Source: RGIG5579 sp045531235 (lineage in GTDB: Bacteria > Bacillota > Clostridia > Oscillospirales > SIG627). From it: a DNA stretch of 11,398 bases. The stretch's first letter is position 1; the number at the start of each line of letters is the position of its first letter. Shown here piece by piece: positions 1 to 7,459 of this stretch. The position numbers were made by a program, and so were the translations under genes. The notes beneath the pieces were generated by a model that was not told the origin of the DNA, did no database searches, and saw only the letters and a list, made by a program, of their open reading frames with translations. Where the stretch lies: the NCBI GenBank assembly GCA_045531235.1, contig JAZSDQ010000032.1:1-11398 (forward strand), read 5' to 3'.

Positions 1-261
1 CAACTCGGGAAAATTTTCGCAAGGAACTCCAAATTCGGGAATATCGCCCAGAAATACAAAGCTCAGTGCGGAATTAATGTATTTTGAAAGCTTTTTATTA
101 TAGCAATCTACCGCAATAGCGCTGGCAACGTTGCCGCCGTTGGCGCCGCCCATTCCGTCACAAACCGTGGCAATCAAAAGGTTGCCTGCGATTTTGATCT
201 GGAAGGAATCCTGGTTATTGCTGCGGCGGATACCTTGGTCCGTAGAACCGAAATAAAGCAT
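1..261 (-). CDS. prpC: PP2C-type serine/threonine protein phosphatase, N-terminal 87 residues (runs off left edge)
   Basis: The gene starts at an ATG with an AAGGAG site six bases upstream, 10 bases after the rlmN stop, and its frame is open to the left edge. The visible residues carry the two N-terminal PP2C signatures: Arg12 with the SNNQDS block (Asp18), and the VCDGMGGANGG block (Asp35-Gly36-Met37-Gly38-Gly39). In this family these Asp residues bind the catalytic Mn/Mg pair. Members (PrpC/Stp) are soluble phosphatases that oppose a PASTA-domain Ser/Thr kinase and act on cell-wall, division and translation targets. The position directly after rlmN matches the Firmicutes order rlmN-prpC-prkC, so a PrkC-type kinase is expected just outside the window; this is inference. 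The usual length is about 240-250 residues, so roughly two thirds of the protein is missing here only because of the window edge. Confidence 0.93.
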   Translation of the reverse strand, partial: MLYFGSTDQGIRRSNNQDSFQIKIAGNLLIATVCDGMGGANGGNVASAIAVDCYNKKLSKYINSALSFVFLGDIPEFGVPCENFPEL

Positions 262-271
262 GTTTTTCTCC

Positions 272-1318
272 TTAATGTAATTGCTTCTCTCTGCGAAGTT
301 GACCGCAGGCAGCCTGAATGTCGGCACCTAAGGTCCTTCTCACGGTAGCGTTGATACCGCCCTTTTCCAGACGGGCAATAAAATCTGCCATCGTCTTTTT
401 GGCCGCAGGACGATAATTTGTTTCTTTGGTTGGGTTCATGGGGATCAAATTCAAATGGTTCAACCAACCGCCTAAAAGGCCGATCAGTTCTTTTGCCCGT
501 TCCGGTGTATCATTTACGCCTGCAATGACCGCGTATTCAAATGAAATGCGGCGTCCGGTTTTTGCGGTGTAGTCCTTGCAAGCCTTTATTAAGTCTGCCA
601 TAGGATACTTTTTATTGACAGGCATTAGTTCGGAACGGAGCGCATTGTTGGAAGCATGCAGAGAGATGGAAAGGGTAATGGACAGTTCCTCCTCCATCAG
701 ATCGTATATCTTTGGAATCAAGCCGCAGGTAGAAAGGGAAATGTTGCGATAACTGATGCCAAAAAGCTCTTTCGTGTTACAAAGGTGAAGAAAACGAATG
801 ACGTTATCGTAATTGTCAAGTGGTTCTCCAATGCCCATCAGTACTACGTGTCCGATTCTGAAATCGGGGTCAAGTTTTCTCTTATCCCGTGTGATCTCCA
901 CCATTTGAAGAAGAATCTCGCCTGCAGAAAGATCGCGACAGAAGCCTGCCTTGGTAGAGGCACAAAATTTACAACCCATTTTGCAGCCTACCTGTGTGGA
1001 AAGGCAAACGCTGTAGCCGTGCTGATATGAGAGTAAAACGCTTTCCACATATTCTCCGTCGGGAAGAGTGAATAGGTATTTTGTTGTGCCGTCAATTTTG
1101 GAAACAACACTTTCCGCTTCCTGCATATTGCTGATATAAAAAAGCGTATCCAATTTTTCCCGAAGTGCTTTGGAAAGGTTGGTCATTTCTTCAAAGCTGC
1201 GAGCGCCTTTCTGAAGCCAGGATAAGATCTGTCCTGCACGGTAAGCTTCCAGCCCTTCTTCTTTCAAACGGACGGAGAGCTCTTGCGGATACAGGGAACG
1301 GAGGTCGATTTTTGTCAT
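272..1318 (-). CDS. rlmN: Dual-specificity 23S rRNA (A2503-C2) / tRNA (A37-C2) methyltransferase, radical SAM
   Basis: A 348-residue radical SAM enzyme that methylates C2 of A2503 in 23S rRNA at the peptidyl transferase centre and, in studied members, A37 of some tRNAs. The CxxxCxxC cluster motif is Cys112, Cys116 and Cys119 (GCKMGCKFC). Cys105 and Cys338 (in AACGQLR) match the two catalytic cysteines, one of which carries the transferred methyl. Glu92 sits where the family has its conserved glutamate, 13 residues before Cys105. These features separate RlmN from other radical SAM enzymes. Cfr, a close relative that methylates C8 and gives drug resistance, is the main alternative; the operon position next to rsmB and prpC and the overall length favour RlmN. 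The start ATG overlaps the rsmB stop as ATGA (4 bases), so translation is probably coupled. Confidence 0.95.
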   Translation of the reverse strand: MTKIDLRSLYPQELSVRLKEEGLEAYRAGQILSWLQKGARSFEEMTNLSKALREKLDTLFYISNMQEAESVVSKIDGTTKYLFTLPDGEYVESVLLSYQHGYSVCLSTQVGCKMGCKFCASTKAGFCRDLSAGEILLQMVEITRDKRKLDPDFRIGHVVLMGIGEPLDNYDNVIRFLHLCNTKELFGISYRNISLSTCGLIPKIYDLMEEELSITLSISLHASNNALRSELMPVNKKYPMADLIKACKDYTAKTGRRISFEYAVIAGVNDTPERAKELIGLLGGWLNHLNLIPMNPTKETNYRPAAKKTMADFIARLEKGGINATVRRTLGADIQAACGQLRREKQLH

Positions 1319-2604
1319 TTCTTTTTCTCCAGAAGATCGGAGTAGAAGCCGTCATTTTCACCGCCTTTGGGGAAGAGAGTCTCTTCTTTTCCGATACGTA
1401 TAAAATCAGGATTTTCACTTAAGAAGGCTTCTACAACCTTCTCGTTTTCTTCAGGATTTAAGGTGCAAGTGGAATATAGAATTCTGCCGCCTGCTTTCAG
1501 TGCTTCCGAGCCTGCTTTTAATATGGCAAGCTGAAGCATGGGGAGGGAATTTTTTTCTTCCTTGTCTTTATGTCTGATATCAGGCTTTTTGGCAATGACA
1601 CCGAAGCCCGAGCAGGGAACGTCGCAAATCACTTTGTCAAAGGAGCCTTGCCATTCTTTTTGAATTGAGGTGGAATCGTTTACCGCTGTGGAAATACAGG
1701 AAATCCCAAGCTTTTTTGCACCGTCTTCAATCAGCAAAAGCCTTTGGGGATACAGTTCAAGAGAAAGTATGTTTCCTTCACCGTCCATATCCATTGCTGC
1801 AGCAAAGCTTTTGCCGCCGGGGGCGGCGCAGAGATCCAGTACTTTTTCCCCTTTTTTGATTTCAAGACGATCAATGGCTCGCTGTGCGGCGGCGTCCTGA
1901 ATAAAGAAAAGATGCTCGTTATTCCCCGGTATCTGATCCAAAGGCATACCTTTTTCAAGTACAATACCATTTTTGCAAAGCTCGCTGCGGTGATAGGGAA
2001 TTTCGCTTTTTTTCAAGAGCGCTTCCAGCGCTTCGATGTCTGTTTTCAGCGTGTTTACTCGCAGTGTTAAAGCAGCGGGTGCGTTTTGCGCTTCCATAAT
2101 ACTCTCACAGCATTCCTTGCCGTAAGCGTCCTGCCAAAGGGATACCAACCATTTTGGATAGGAATAGCGCAAAGCAAGACCTTTCTTTCCGGGAAGATCA
2201 AGATAAGAAAAGAGTGTGTCCTTCTCCTGAAGTGCCCGACGAAGCACGGCATTCAGATATCCCGAGGCCTTTTTACAATGCCTTTTTGCGATTTCCACTG
2301 TTTCAAATACAGCGGCGTGATCGGGAACCCGATCCATATAAAGAATCTGAAAAAGGCCAAGCTCCAAAAGAGCAAGAACTTCGCAAGATACTTTGTTTAA
2401 CGGAATGGAAGAAAGTCTGGATAGAATAAAATCCAAGCTGATCTTTTTTTCTACCACGCCAAGATAAAGGCGGGAAAACAGCGCTCGTTCTTCTGCGGAA
2501 AGATCACTGTTTTGATCCAGCACTGAGGAGAGAACAAGATTGCTGTACGAGTTTTCCTTAGTACTCTTTATAAGACAGCGGTACGCCAAAAGTCGCGCGG
2601 TCAT
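1315..2604 (-). CDS. rsmB: 16S rRNA (cytosine(967)-C5)-methyltransferase RsmB
   Basis: A 429-residue protein with the RsmB/Sun layout. Residues 1 to about 130 form a NusB-like RNA-binding domain, and a Rossmann-type SAM methyltransferase domain follows. Visible motifs are the SAM loop VLDLCAAPGGK (255-265), motif IV DVPCSG (Cys331) and motif VI YSTCTLNPEEN (Cys380). In this family the motif VI cysteine attacks C6 of the target cytosine and the motif IV cysteine helps release the product. The enzyme makes m5C967 in 16S rRNA in E. coli. The tail after DGFY is slightly unlike the usual DGFF-IARL ending, but the length is normal. Both ends overlap neighbours by 4 bases (ATGA with fmt and with rlmN), a sign of translational coupling along fmt-rsmB-rlmN. 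Confidence 0.95.
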   Translation of the reverse strand: MTARLLAYRCLIKSTKENSYSNLVLSSVLDQNSDLSAEERALFSRLYLGVVEKKISLDFILSRLSSIPLNKVSCEVLALLELGLFQILYMDRVPDHAAVFETVEIAKRHCKKASGYLNAVLRRALQEKDTLFSYLDLPGKKGLALRYSYPKWLVSLWQDAYGKECCESIMEAQNAPAALTLRVNTLKTDIEALEALLKKSEIPYHRSELCKNGIVLEKGMPLDQIPGNNEHLFFIQDAAAQRAIDRLEIKKGEKVLDLCAAPGGKSFAAAMDMDGEGNILSLELYPQRLLLIEDGAKKLGISCISTAVNDSTSIQKEWQGSFDKVICDVPCSGFGVIAKKPDIRHKDKEEKNSLPMLQLAILKAGSEALKAGGRILYSTCTLNPEENEKVVEAFLSENPDFIRIGKEETLFPKGGENDGFYSDLLEKKK

Positions 2605-3545
2605 ACAAGAAGATCTCCAACATTCAGTTTTCTTCCGTTGACTGCATCAAGGGCAGGCATTCTGCCTTTTCCTTCCGGTTGAATCAATCCGAGAGAGATG
2701 ATTCCGTCAGCGGTTTTCACCAAAACCTCCGGCTTTACGGCAACGATTTCACCAAACTTTCCCGAAAAGCTTTTTTCTGATTTTTTAGCAGAATAGATTT
2801 TTAAAAGCTTACCGTCTTTTGCCGTTCGGCAGAAAGCACAGGGAACAGGGGAAAGGGCACGAATGCGGCGAAGTACTTGATCCGCACTTTCATTAAAATC
2901 GATTTTTTGATCATCTGTTGTGATCTTTGCAGCATAGCTGGACTTTGTATGGTCCTGAGGCACGGAAACGACCTCTTTGTTATAAAGCTTCGGTAAAACT
3001 TCAAGAATCATTTCCTTGCCCATGACTGCCAGACGGTCAAAAAGCTCACCGCAGTTTTCCTCGGGGGAAATTATAGTTTCTCTGATAGCAAGCATATCGC
3101 CTGTATCCAGCCCCTCATCCATTTGCATAATGGTCACACCGGTTTTTTCTTCCCCGTCAAGGATCACGCGGTTGATGGGCGCCGCACCCCGATATTTTGG
3201 GAGCAGGGAAGCGTGAATATTCACACAGCCAAGCTTCGGCCCGTGGATAATATAATCAGGAAGAATCAGACCGTAAGAAGCAACAATGGCAATATCTGCA
3301 CCGATAGATAGAAATTCATCGCGACTTTCTTCGGTTCTTAAGGTATGGGGCTGATAAAGGGGAAGATTCTTTTCTTTTGCAAATAAGGCAACTGCACCGT
3401 CTTTTTGCTTCATTCCTCTGCCGCTGGGTTTTGACTCCTTGGTGTAAACGGAGAGGGTATCCCCCTCATCAAGACTTTCATAAATCCCTTCCAAGGCGCA
3501 CAGAGCAAAGGGGCCTGTCCCCATAAAGATTAGATTTCTAGCCAT
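2601..3545 (-). CDS. fmt: Methionyl-tRNA formyltransferase
   Basis: A 314-residue cytosolic enzyme that transfers a formyl group from 10-formyl-tetrahydrofolate to initiator Met-tRNA. The N-terminal formyltransferase domain (about 1-200) contains the SGRG loop (41-44) used in tRNA recognition and the block NIHASLLPKYRGAAPI (109-124). The catalytic triad is visible as Asn109, His111 and Asp147 (in LDTGDM). A C-terminal OB-like domain follows, ending in GRKLNVGDLLV. Length and motifs are normal for the family. The start ATG shares one base with the def stop (TAATG), and its stop overlaps the rsmB start, so def, fmt and rsmB are likely translated in a coupled way. The product of Fmt is removed by the deformylase encoded just upstream. 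Confidence 0.96.
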   Translation of the reverse strand: MARNLIFMGTGPFALCALEGIYESLDEGDTLSVYTKESKPSGRGMKQKDGAVALFAKEKNLPLYQPHTLRTEESRDEFLSIGADIAIVASYGLILPDYIIHGPKLGCVNIHASLLPKYRGAAPINRVILDGEEKTGVTIMQMDEGLDTGDMLAIRETIISPEENCGELFDRLAVMGKEMILEVLPKLYNKEVVSVPQDHTKSSYAAKITTDDQKIDFNESADQVLRRIRALSPVPCAFCRTAKDGKLLKIYSAKKSEKSFSGKFGEIVAVKPEVLVKTADGIISLGLIQPEGKGRMPALDAVNGRKLNVGDLLV

Positions 3546-4018
3546 TATTTCATTAATTCCTCAACTTCTTCGGGAGTAAGTATGCGAACTGCCTCGTCAT
3601 AAAAAAGTTTTCCGTCCAAGTGATCCATTTCGTGGCAAATAGCCTTAGCAAGGAAACCTTCAGCCTTAACGCGGCAGATTTTACCGCTGCGATCCAGCGT
3701 TTCCACTTCCACTTTCATAGGACGTTTTGTGATGCCCCATTGTCCGGGGCAGGAAAGACAGCCCTCCAGGTCTTCCTGAGAGCCGCTTTTCTTTATAAAC
3801 TTCGGATTGATCAATTCCAGCTGATCTTCTCCGGTATCAATGACAATGGCCTTCTTCAGCTTGCCTACTTGCACGGCAGCAAGACCTACACCACCGGCTT
3901 TTGCCATTGTTTCTTTCATATCGTCAAGCAAAACAAACAGCTTTTCATCTACTGTTACGTCTTTTGATTTTTTACGGAGGATCTCATCTCCGTCTTTTAC
4001 AATATTGAGAATTGCCAT
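3545..4018 (-). CDS. def: Peptide deformylase
   Basis: A 157-residue metalloenzyme that removes the N-formyl group from nascent proteins at the ribosome exit. All three family motifs are present: GVGLAAVQ (43-50), EGCLS (85-89, metal ligand Cys87) and HEMDH (129-133, metal ligands His129 and His133, catalytic Glu130). The length is typical of the shorter deformylases. The start has an AGGAG site whose bases directly follow and touch the priA stop codon, with only 9 bases between priA stop and def start. The stop overlaps the fmt start by one base. Adjacent def and fmt genes encode enzymes with opposing roles in the formyl-methionine cycle, the usual bacterial arrangement. Confidence 0.96.
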   Translation of the reverse strand: MAILNIVKDGDEILRKKSKDVTVDEKLFVLLDDMKETMAKAGGVGLAAVQVGKLKKAIVIDTGEDQLELINPKFIKKSGSQEDLEGCLSCPGQWGITKRPMKVEVETLDRSGKICRVKAEGFLAKAICHEMDHLDGKLFYDEAVRILTPEEVEELMK

Positions 4019-4027
4019 ATTTTCTCC

Positions 4028-6274
4028 TCAAATCAGTCCCGGACCAACATCAAGGGCCAGCTTGACATCGCTTTTCGGGCGGATTCCATTTGTCATAATG
4101 CGCTCAAGGAGCGCGCGGGTACGTGGGTTGTTTTTATACTTAATAATAAAGCGTTTGCGATAGATATTTTTTATGCGGTAAACCGTTGCTTCAAAAGGAC
4201 CGTAAATAATAATTTTTACGTCGGAAAATTCGCCTTTTAATTCTGTTTCAAAAGCATTGGAAAGCTCTTTTACTGCTTTCAGAACCTCTTCTTCTTTTTC
4301 ATGTGAAAGGGTAATTTGAGCTAGATGGCAAAACGGCGGAAACTGAAATGCCCGTCTTAAAGCGATCTCTCCTTCGTAAAAAGCTTTGTAATCTTGTTCT
4401 GCCGCAAGGGAGAATACAGTGTGGCGTGGATTCAAGGTTTGAATGACGGCACGCCCTTCTTTTTCAGCACGACCGGCACGGCCGATTACCTGCGTTAATA
4501 AGGTAAAGGTATGTTCGGGCGCACGGTAGTCGCTGAAATATAATGCGCTGTCAGCCATAACGATTCCTACGAGAGTTACGTCAGGAAAATTATGCCCCTT
4601 GGCTACCATTTGGGTACCGATGAGAACGTCTGCCTTTTTTTCTCGGAACTGGGAAAGAATGGTTTCGTGGGTGCTTTTTCCCGTCAAAGTATCGGAATCC
4701 AAACGAAGGATTCTTGCCTTAGGAAAACGGGAGTGAATTTCTTCCTCCAACTGCTGAATACCAAAGCCGTGGGCGGAAAGCTTTTCCGAAGAGCATTCGG
4801 GACAGGCTTTCGGCATTGGAATTGCATATCCGCAGTAATGACAGCTGAGCTTTTTCTGCCCCGTATTGTGCAGCGTCATGGAAACACTGCAGTGAGGGCA
4901 GCGTATCACGTGACCGCAATCAATGCAAGATACAAATCTGCGATATCCTCTTCGGTTCATCAGCAGAATGGTCTGCTCACCTCGCTCCAGGTTCAGAGCA
5001 ATTTCTTCGTGTAAGCGTTTTCCGATCAGCAAAGACGGGTCGCGTCTTAAATCGGGGCGGAGATCGACAATATCAACTTTCGGCAAGGAAGAAACGCCGT
5101 ATCGCTCCTTCATTTCAACAAGGGTATATTTCCCCGAAACCGCTTTATAGTACGATTCGATATCAGGCGTTGCTGAGGCCAAAAGCAGCATTGCGCCGTT
5201 CTTAGCACAGCGGAAACGGGCAACATCTCTGGCGTGGAATTTCAGCTGCGTATCGGATTTATAGCTTTGATCCTGCTCTTCATCCATTACGATCAGGCCC
5301 AGGTTTTCCAAAGGTGCAAAAACGGCGCTTCTCGTTCCAAGAACAATAGGCTTTTCGCCGCGACTGATGGAAATATAAGTATCCCGACGTTCTCCTTCGG
5401 AAAGCGCGGAATGGATCATTGCCACCTTGTCTTTGTATCTGGCATAAAGAAGCCTTGCGCTTTGCCCTGTCAGAGCAATCTCGGGCACAAGAAAAATTAC
5501 GGTTTTTCCTTTTTCCAAGGCGTGATCGCACAGAGAAAGCATTACCTGTGTTTTACCGCTTCCCGTGATACCGTGAAGCAGGGCAGCACTGGCACCGTTG
5601 GCATCAAACTGAGCCTTCAAAGTTGTGAAGGCTCTTTTCTGTTCGGCGGAAAGAGCGATGGGAGAGAGAGGGGAAACATCAAAGTTTAAATCGGCAAAAG
5701 GATCTCTTGATTCTTCTTCCAGAGTGACGGAAATCAGTTCCTTTTTTGCCAGAAAAGAAATGGCAGAACTATCCAGTCCGAACAGCTCCCGGCATTGCTT
5801 TTCCTCTACTGTTCCCGATAGAGAAAGATACTGCAAAATTTCTTGATACTTCTCTTTGTTCTTTCCCCGAAACTTACTTAGTGCCGTTTCGGTATCCACT
5901 CCCGCGGATAAAGAGAGAAAACGCACCTTTTTCGCCTCTTTCCGATAAACCACGGAGGGAAGAATGGCCCTTGCCGCATCACCGAAGGTGCAGAAGATCT
6001 GCTCTTTAAGGTGATTACAGAGTGAAAGCATTTCATCATTCAGGCGCATTTCTCTCGGAAAAACTGTCAATATGCTTTTTAATTCTAATTGGGGAACTTC
6101 TTCGCCAACGGATATGACAACGGCATATCGTTCTCTGTTTCCTTTTCCAAAGGGAACCTTGACAACATCACCGCGAGAGACCGGAACAGACCACGGGCAG
6201 AGATAGTCGTATTCTCTGTCCGTTGCCTTGGCGGTAGATAATAGCCTTACCTTGGCAATCATTGTCTTTTCCAT
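4028..6274 (-). CDS. priA: Primosomal protein N' (replication restart helicase PriA)
   Basis: A 748-residue superfamily 2 3'-to-5' DNA helicase that recognises stalled replication forks and reloads the replisome. Order of parts: an N-terminal 3' DNA-binding domain and winged helix (about 1-200), Walker A GITGSGKT (235-242), motif II DEEQ (331-334), a zinc-binding insert with four CxxC pairs (Cys450/453, 459/462, 478/481, 491/494), motif V region GTQMVAKGH (553-561), motif VI QVIGRAGR (595-602) and a C-terminal domain. The eight cysteines for two zinc ions are intact. The more familiar DEEH of motif II is DEEQ here. The start chosen has GGGAGGAG a few bases upstream; Met5 is a possible alternative. 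It lies 20 bases after rpoZ, where coaBC would intervene in Bacillus subtilis. Confidence 0.97.
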   Translation of the reverse strand: MEKTMIAKVRLLSTAKATDREYDYLCPWSVPVSRGDVVKVPFGKGNRERYAVVISVGEEVPQLELKSILTVFPREMRLNDEMLSLCNHLKEQIFCTFGDAARAILPSVVYRKEAKKVRFLSLSAGVDTETALSKFRGKNKEKYQEILQYLSLSGTVEEKQCRELFGLDSSAISFLAKKELISVTLEEESRDPFADLNFDVSPLSPIALSAEQKRAFTTLKAQFDANGASAALLHGITGSGKTQVMLSLCDHALEKGKTVIFLVPEIALTGQSARLLYARYKDKVAMIHSALSEGERRDTYISISRGEKPIVLGTRSAVFAPLENLGLIVMDEEQDQSYKSDTQLKFHARDVARFRCAKNGAMLLLASATPDIESYYKAVSGKYTLVEMKERYGVSSLPKVDIVDLRPDLRRDPSLLIGKRLHEEIALNLERGEQTILLMNRRGYRRFVSCIDCGHVIRCPHCSVSMTLHNTGQKKLSCHYCGYAIPMPKACPECSSEKLSAHGFGIQQLEEEIHSRFPKARILRLDSDTLTGKSTHETILSQFREKKADVLIGTQMVAKGHNFPDVTLVGIVMADSALYFSDYRAPEHTFTLLTQVIGRAGRAEKEGRAVIQTLNPRHTVFSLAAEQDYKAFYEGEIALRRAFQFPPFCHLAQITLSHEKEEEVLKAVKELSNAFETELKGEFSDVKIIIYGPFEATVYRIKNIYRKRFIIKYKNNPRTRALLERIMTNGIRPKSDVKLALDVGPGLI

Positions 6275-6294
6275 GTCTCCTCCCGAAAGGGAAC

Positions 6295-6540
6295 TTATTT
6301 TTCGTTGATAATGATTTTGTATTCTCTGGTGTGAAGCTTTTCAATAGCCTCTTTTACGGGCTTTTCATTGACGGGAGCCTTTTTGGAAGAGTAGTAGCGC
6401 TCGTCTCTGAAGTCAGCTTCCTGCTGCTTTTTAGCAAGCTGCTCATCGGTAATTCTTCTTGCACACTTTGCAGTGGCAATGGAAAGAGCGTAGCGGTTTA
6501 CACCTTCATCGGAAAGTTCGCTGATAGACGGATAAATCAT
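6295..6540 (-). CDS. rpoZ: DNA-directed RNA polymerase subunit omega
   Basis: An 81-residue small subunit that helps fold and hold the beta-prime subunit in RNA polymerase. The N-terminus MIYPSISEL and the block RYALSIATAKCARRI (16-30) match the omega core, normally RYxLVxxAAKRARQI. The C-terminal KPVKEAIEKL plus REYKI also follow the family pattern of a conserved helix and short strand. A perfect AGGAGG site (6548-6553) lies seven bases upstream of the ATG. Location directly after gmk is the standard arrangement in both Firmicutes and Proteobacteria and supports the call, which from sequence alone would be weaker because omega is short and variable. Confidence 0.93.
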   Translation of the reverse strand: MIYPSISELSDEGVNRYALSIATAKCARRITDEQLAKKQQEADFRDERYYSSKKAPVNEKPVKEAIEKLHTREYKIIINEK

Positions 6541-6578
6541 GGTTTTTCCTCCTGAAAAATATGTTTAAAATTGTTTTT

Positions 6579-7208
6579 TTATTTTTGAAAATCACGAAGG
6601 AACGCTTCGCGATCTTTAACAAGGTAAGGGCTTTGGGTTGCGCCGGTTTCTACCAGATCAACCATTGCTTTTGCCGCATCTTCTGCGCAGCCATCGTCGT
6701 TGATAATAATATTTTGATAAAGTTCGGATCGGAAGAGCTCGTCCTTTGCGGTCTTGAGTCTCTTTTGAATGGAATCTTCCGTTTCCGTTCCTCTTCCTCG
6801 CAGTCTTGCCTCGAGGGTAGTGTAATCGGGCGGAGTAAGATAGACGGAAAGAAAACTGTCCAATTTCTTCATCACCTGCTCTGCACCGTCGGTTTCAATT
6901 TCAAGGACAGGCACAAAGCCTTCATCAATCATTTGGAAAAACTGCTTTTTCGGTGTACCGTAATAATTTCCGCAGTATTCCGCGTGTTCCAGAAAACCGT
7001 CTTCTTTTAAGGTTTGAAGAAATTCTTCTTTGGTTACGAAATAATATTCTCTTCCGTGTTGTTCGCCGGGGCGGGGGGCACGGGTCGTCATAGAGATGCT
7101 GAGCTTTAATTGGGGACACATAGCCCGCGCCAATTTCAGTACCGTTCCTTTTCCGCTCCCCGCAGAGCCTGAAAAGATTAAAATATTATGTTTCATCGTC
7201 TGCTTCAT
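6579..7208 (-). CDS. gmk: Guanylate kinase
   Basis: The enzyme phosphorylates GMP (and dGMP) to GDP with ATP, a cytosolic step of purine nucleotide supply. With the start used here it has 209 residues. The P-loop is GSAGSGKGT (14-22), and the GMP-binding hallmark TTRAPRPGEQHGREYYFV follows, then NYYGTP. The usual SGPSGAGKGT loop is SGSAGSGKGT here, keeping all Gly and Lys residues. The start is uncertain. ATG at 7208 has an AGAAGG site five bases upstream and is preferred. GTG at 7223 and ATG at 7196 (the latter closest to the typical N-terminus length, but with a poor ribosome site) are alternatives. Any of them overlaps the end of remA, which suggests coupling. The stop is followed 38 bases later by rpoZ. 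Confidence 0.94.
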   Translation of the reverse strand: MKQTMKHNILIFSGSAGSGKGTVLKLARAMCPQLKLSISMTTRAPRPGEQHGREYYFVTKEEFLQTLKEDGFLEHAEYCGNYYGTPKKQFFQMIDEGFVPVLEIETDGAEQVMKKLDSFLSVYLTPPDYTTLEARLRGRGTETEDSIQKRLKTAKDELFRSELYQNIIINDDGCAEDAAKAMVDLVETGATQSPYLVKDREAFLRDFQK

Positions 7209-7449
7209 CCTTTCCTTCTTCACCTGCCAGCCTTCTTTGTACGCTTCTTGGAGCCAAGGCTGACAAGATGACGTGACCGCTGTCCGTCAAAATAACAGAC
7301 TGGGTTTTTCTGCCGCAGGTCACGTCTACGGCGATACCGGCATCCTTTGCATCTTGCACCAAGCGCTTGATGGGTGCAGAATCGGGTCCTGCAACCGCGA
7401 CCACACGCGAAGATGCAACAAAATTGCCAAATCCGATATTAGTCAACAT
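7186..7449 (-). CDS. remA: RemA-family (DUF370) DNA-binding regulator
   Basis: An 87-residue protein matching RemA/YlzA along its whole length: NIGFGN near the start, SAPIKR (24-29), a GRKT segment (46-49) and the DSGHVILSAL block (56-65). In Bacillus subtilis RemA is a ring-forming DNA-binding protein that activates biofilm matrix and osmoprotection genes. Arg15 and Pro26 line up with residues known to matter there, while the basic pair Arg-Arg is Arg47-Lys48 here, a conservative change. The acidic tail (EEGKDEADDET) is not conserved. The start is the ATG at 7449 because an AAGGAG site lies six bases upstream; that site directly follows the yicC stop codon (TAAGGAG). Its targets in this organism cannot be told from the window. 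Confidence 0.9.
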   Translation of the reverse strand: MLTNIGFGNFVASSRVVAVAGPDSAPIKRLVQDAKDAGIAVDVTCGRKTQSVILTDSGHVILSALAPRSVQRRLAGEEGKDEADDET

Positions 7450-7459
7450 AGCCTTCTCC

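Noticed and set aside
272..1318. The RlmN-like gene as Cfr, the resistance methyltransferase
   Set aside because: The housekeeping operon position between rsmB and prpC and the sequence around the cysteines fit RlmN. Nothing specific to Cfr was seen.
3869..3892. Deformylase motif 1 with Val before the Gln (GVGLAAVQ) as a possible defect
   Set aside because: That position is variable in the family motif, and all metal-binding and catalytic residues are intact.
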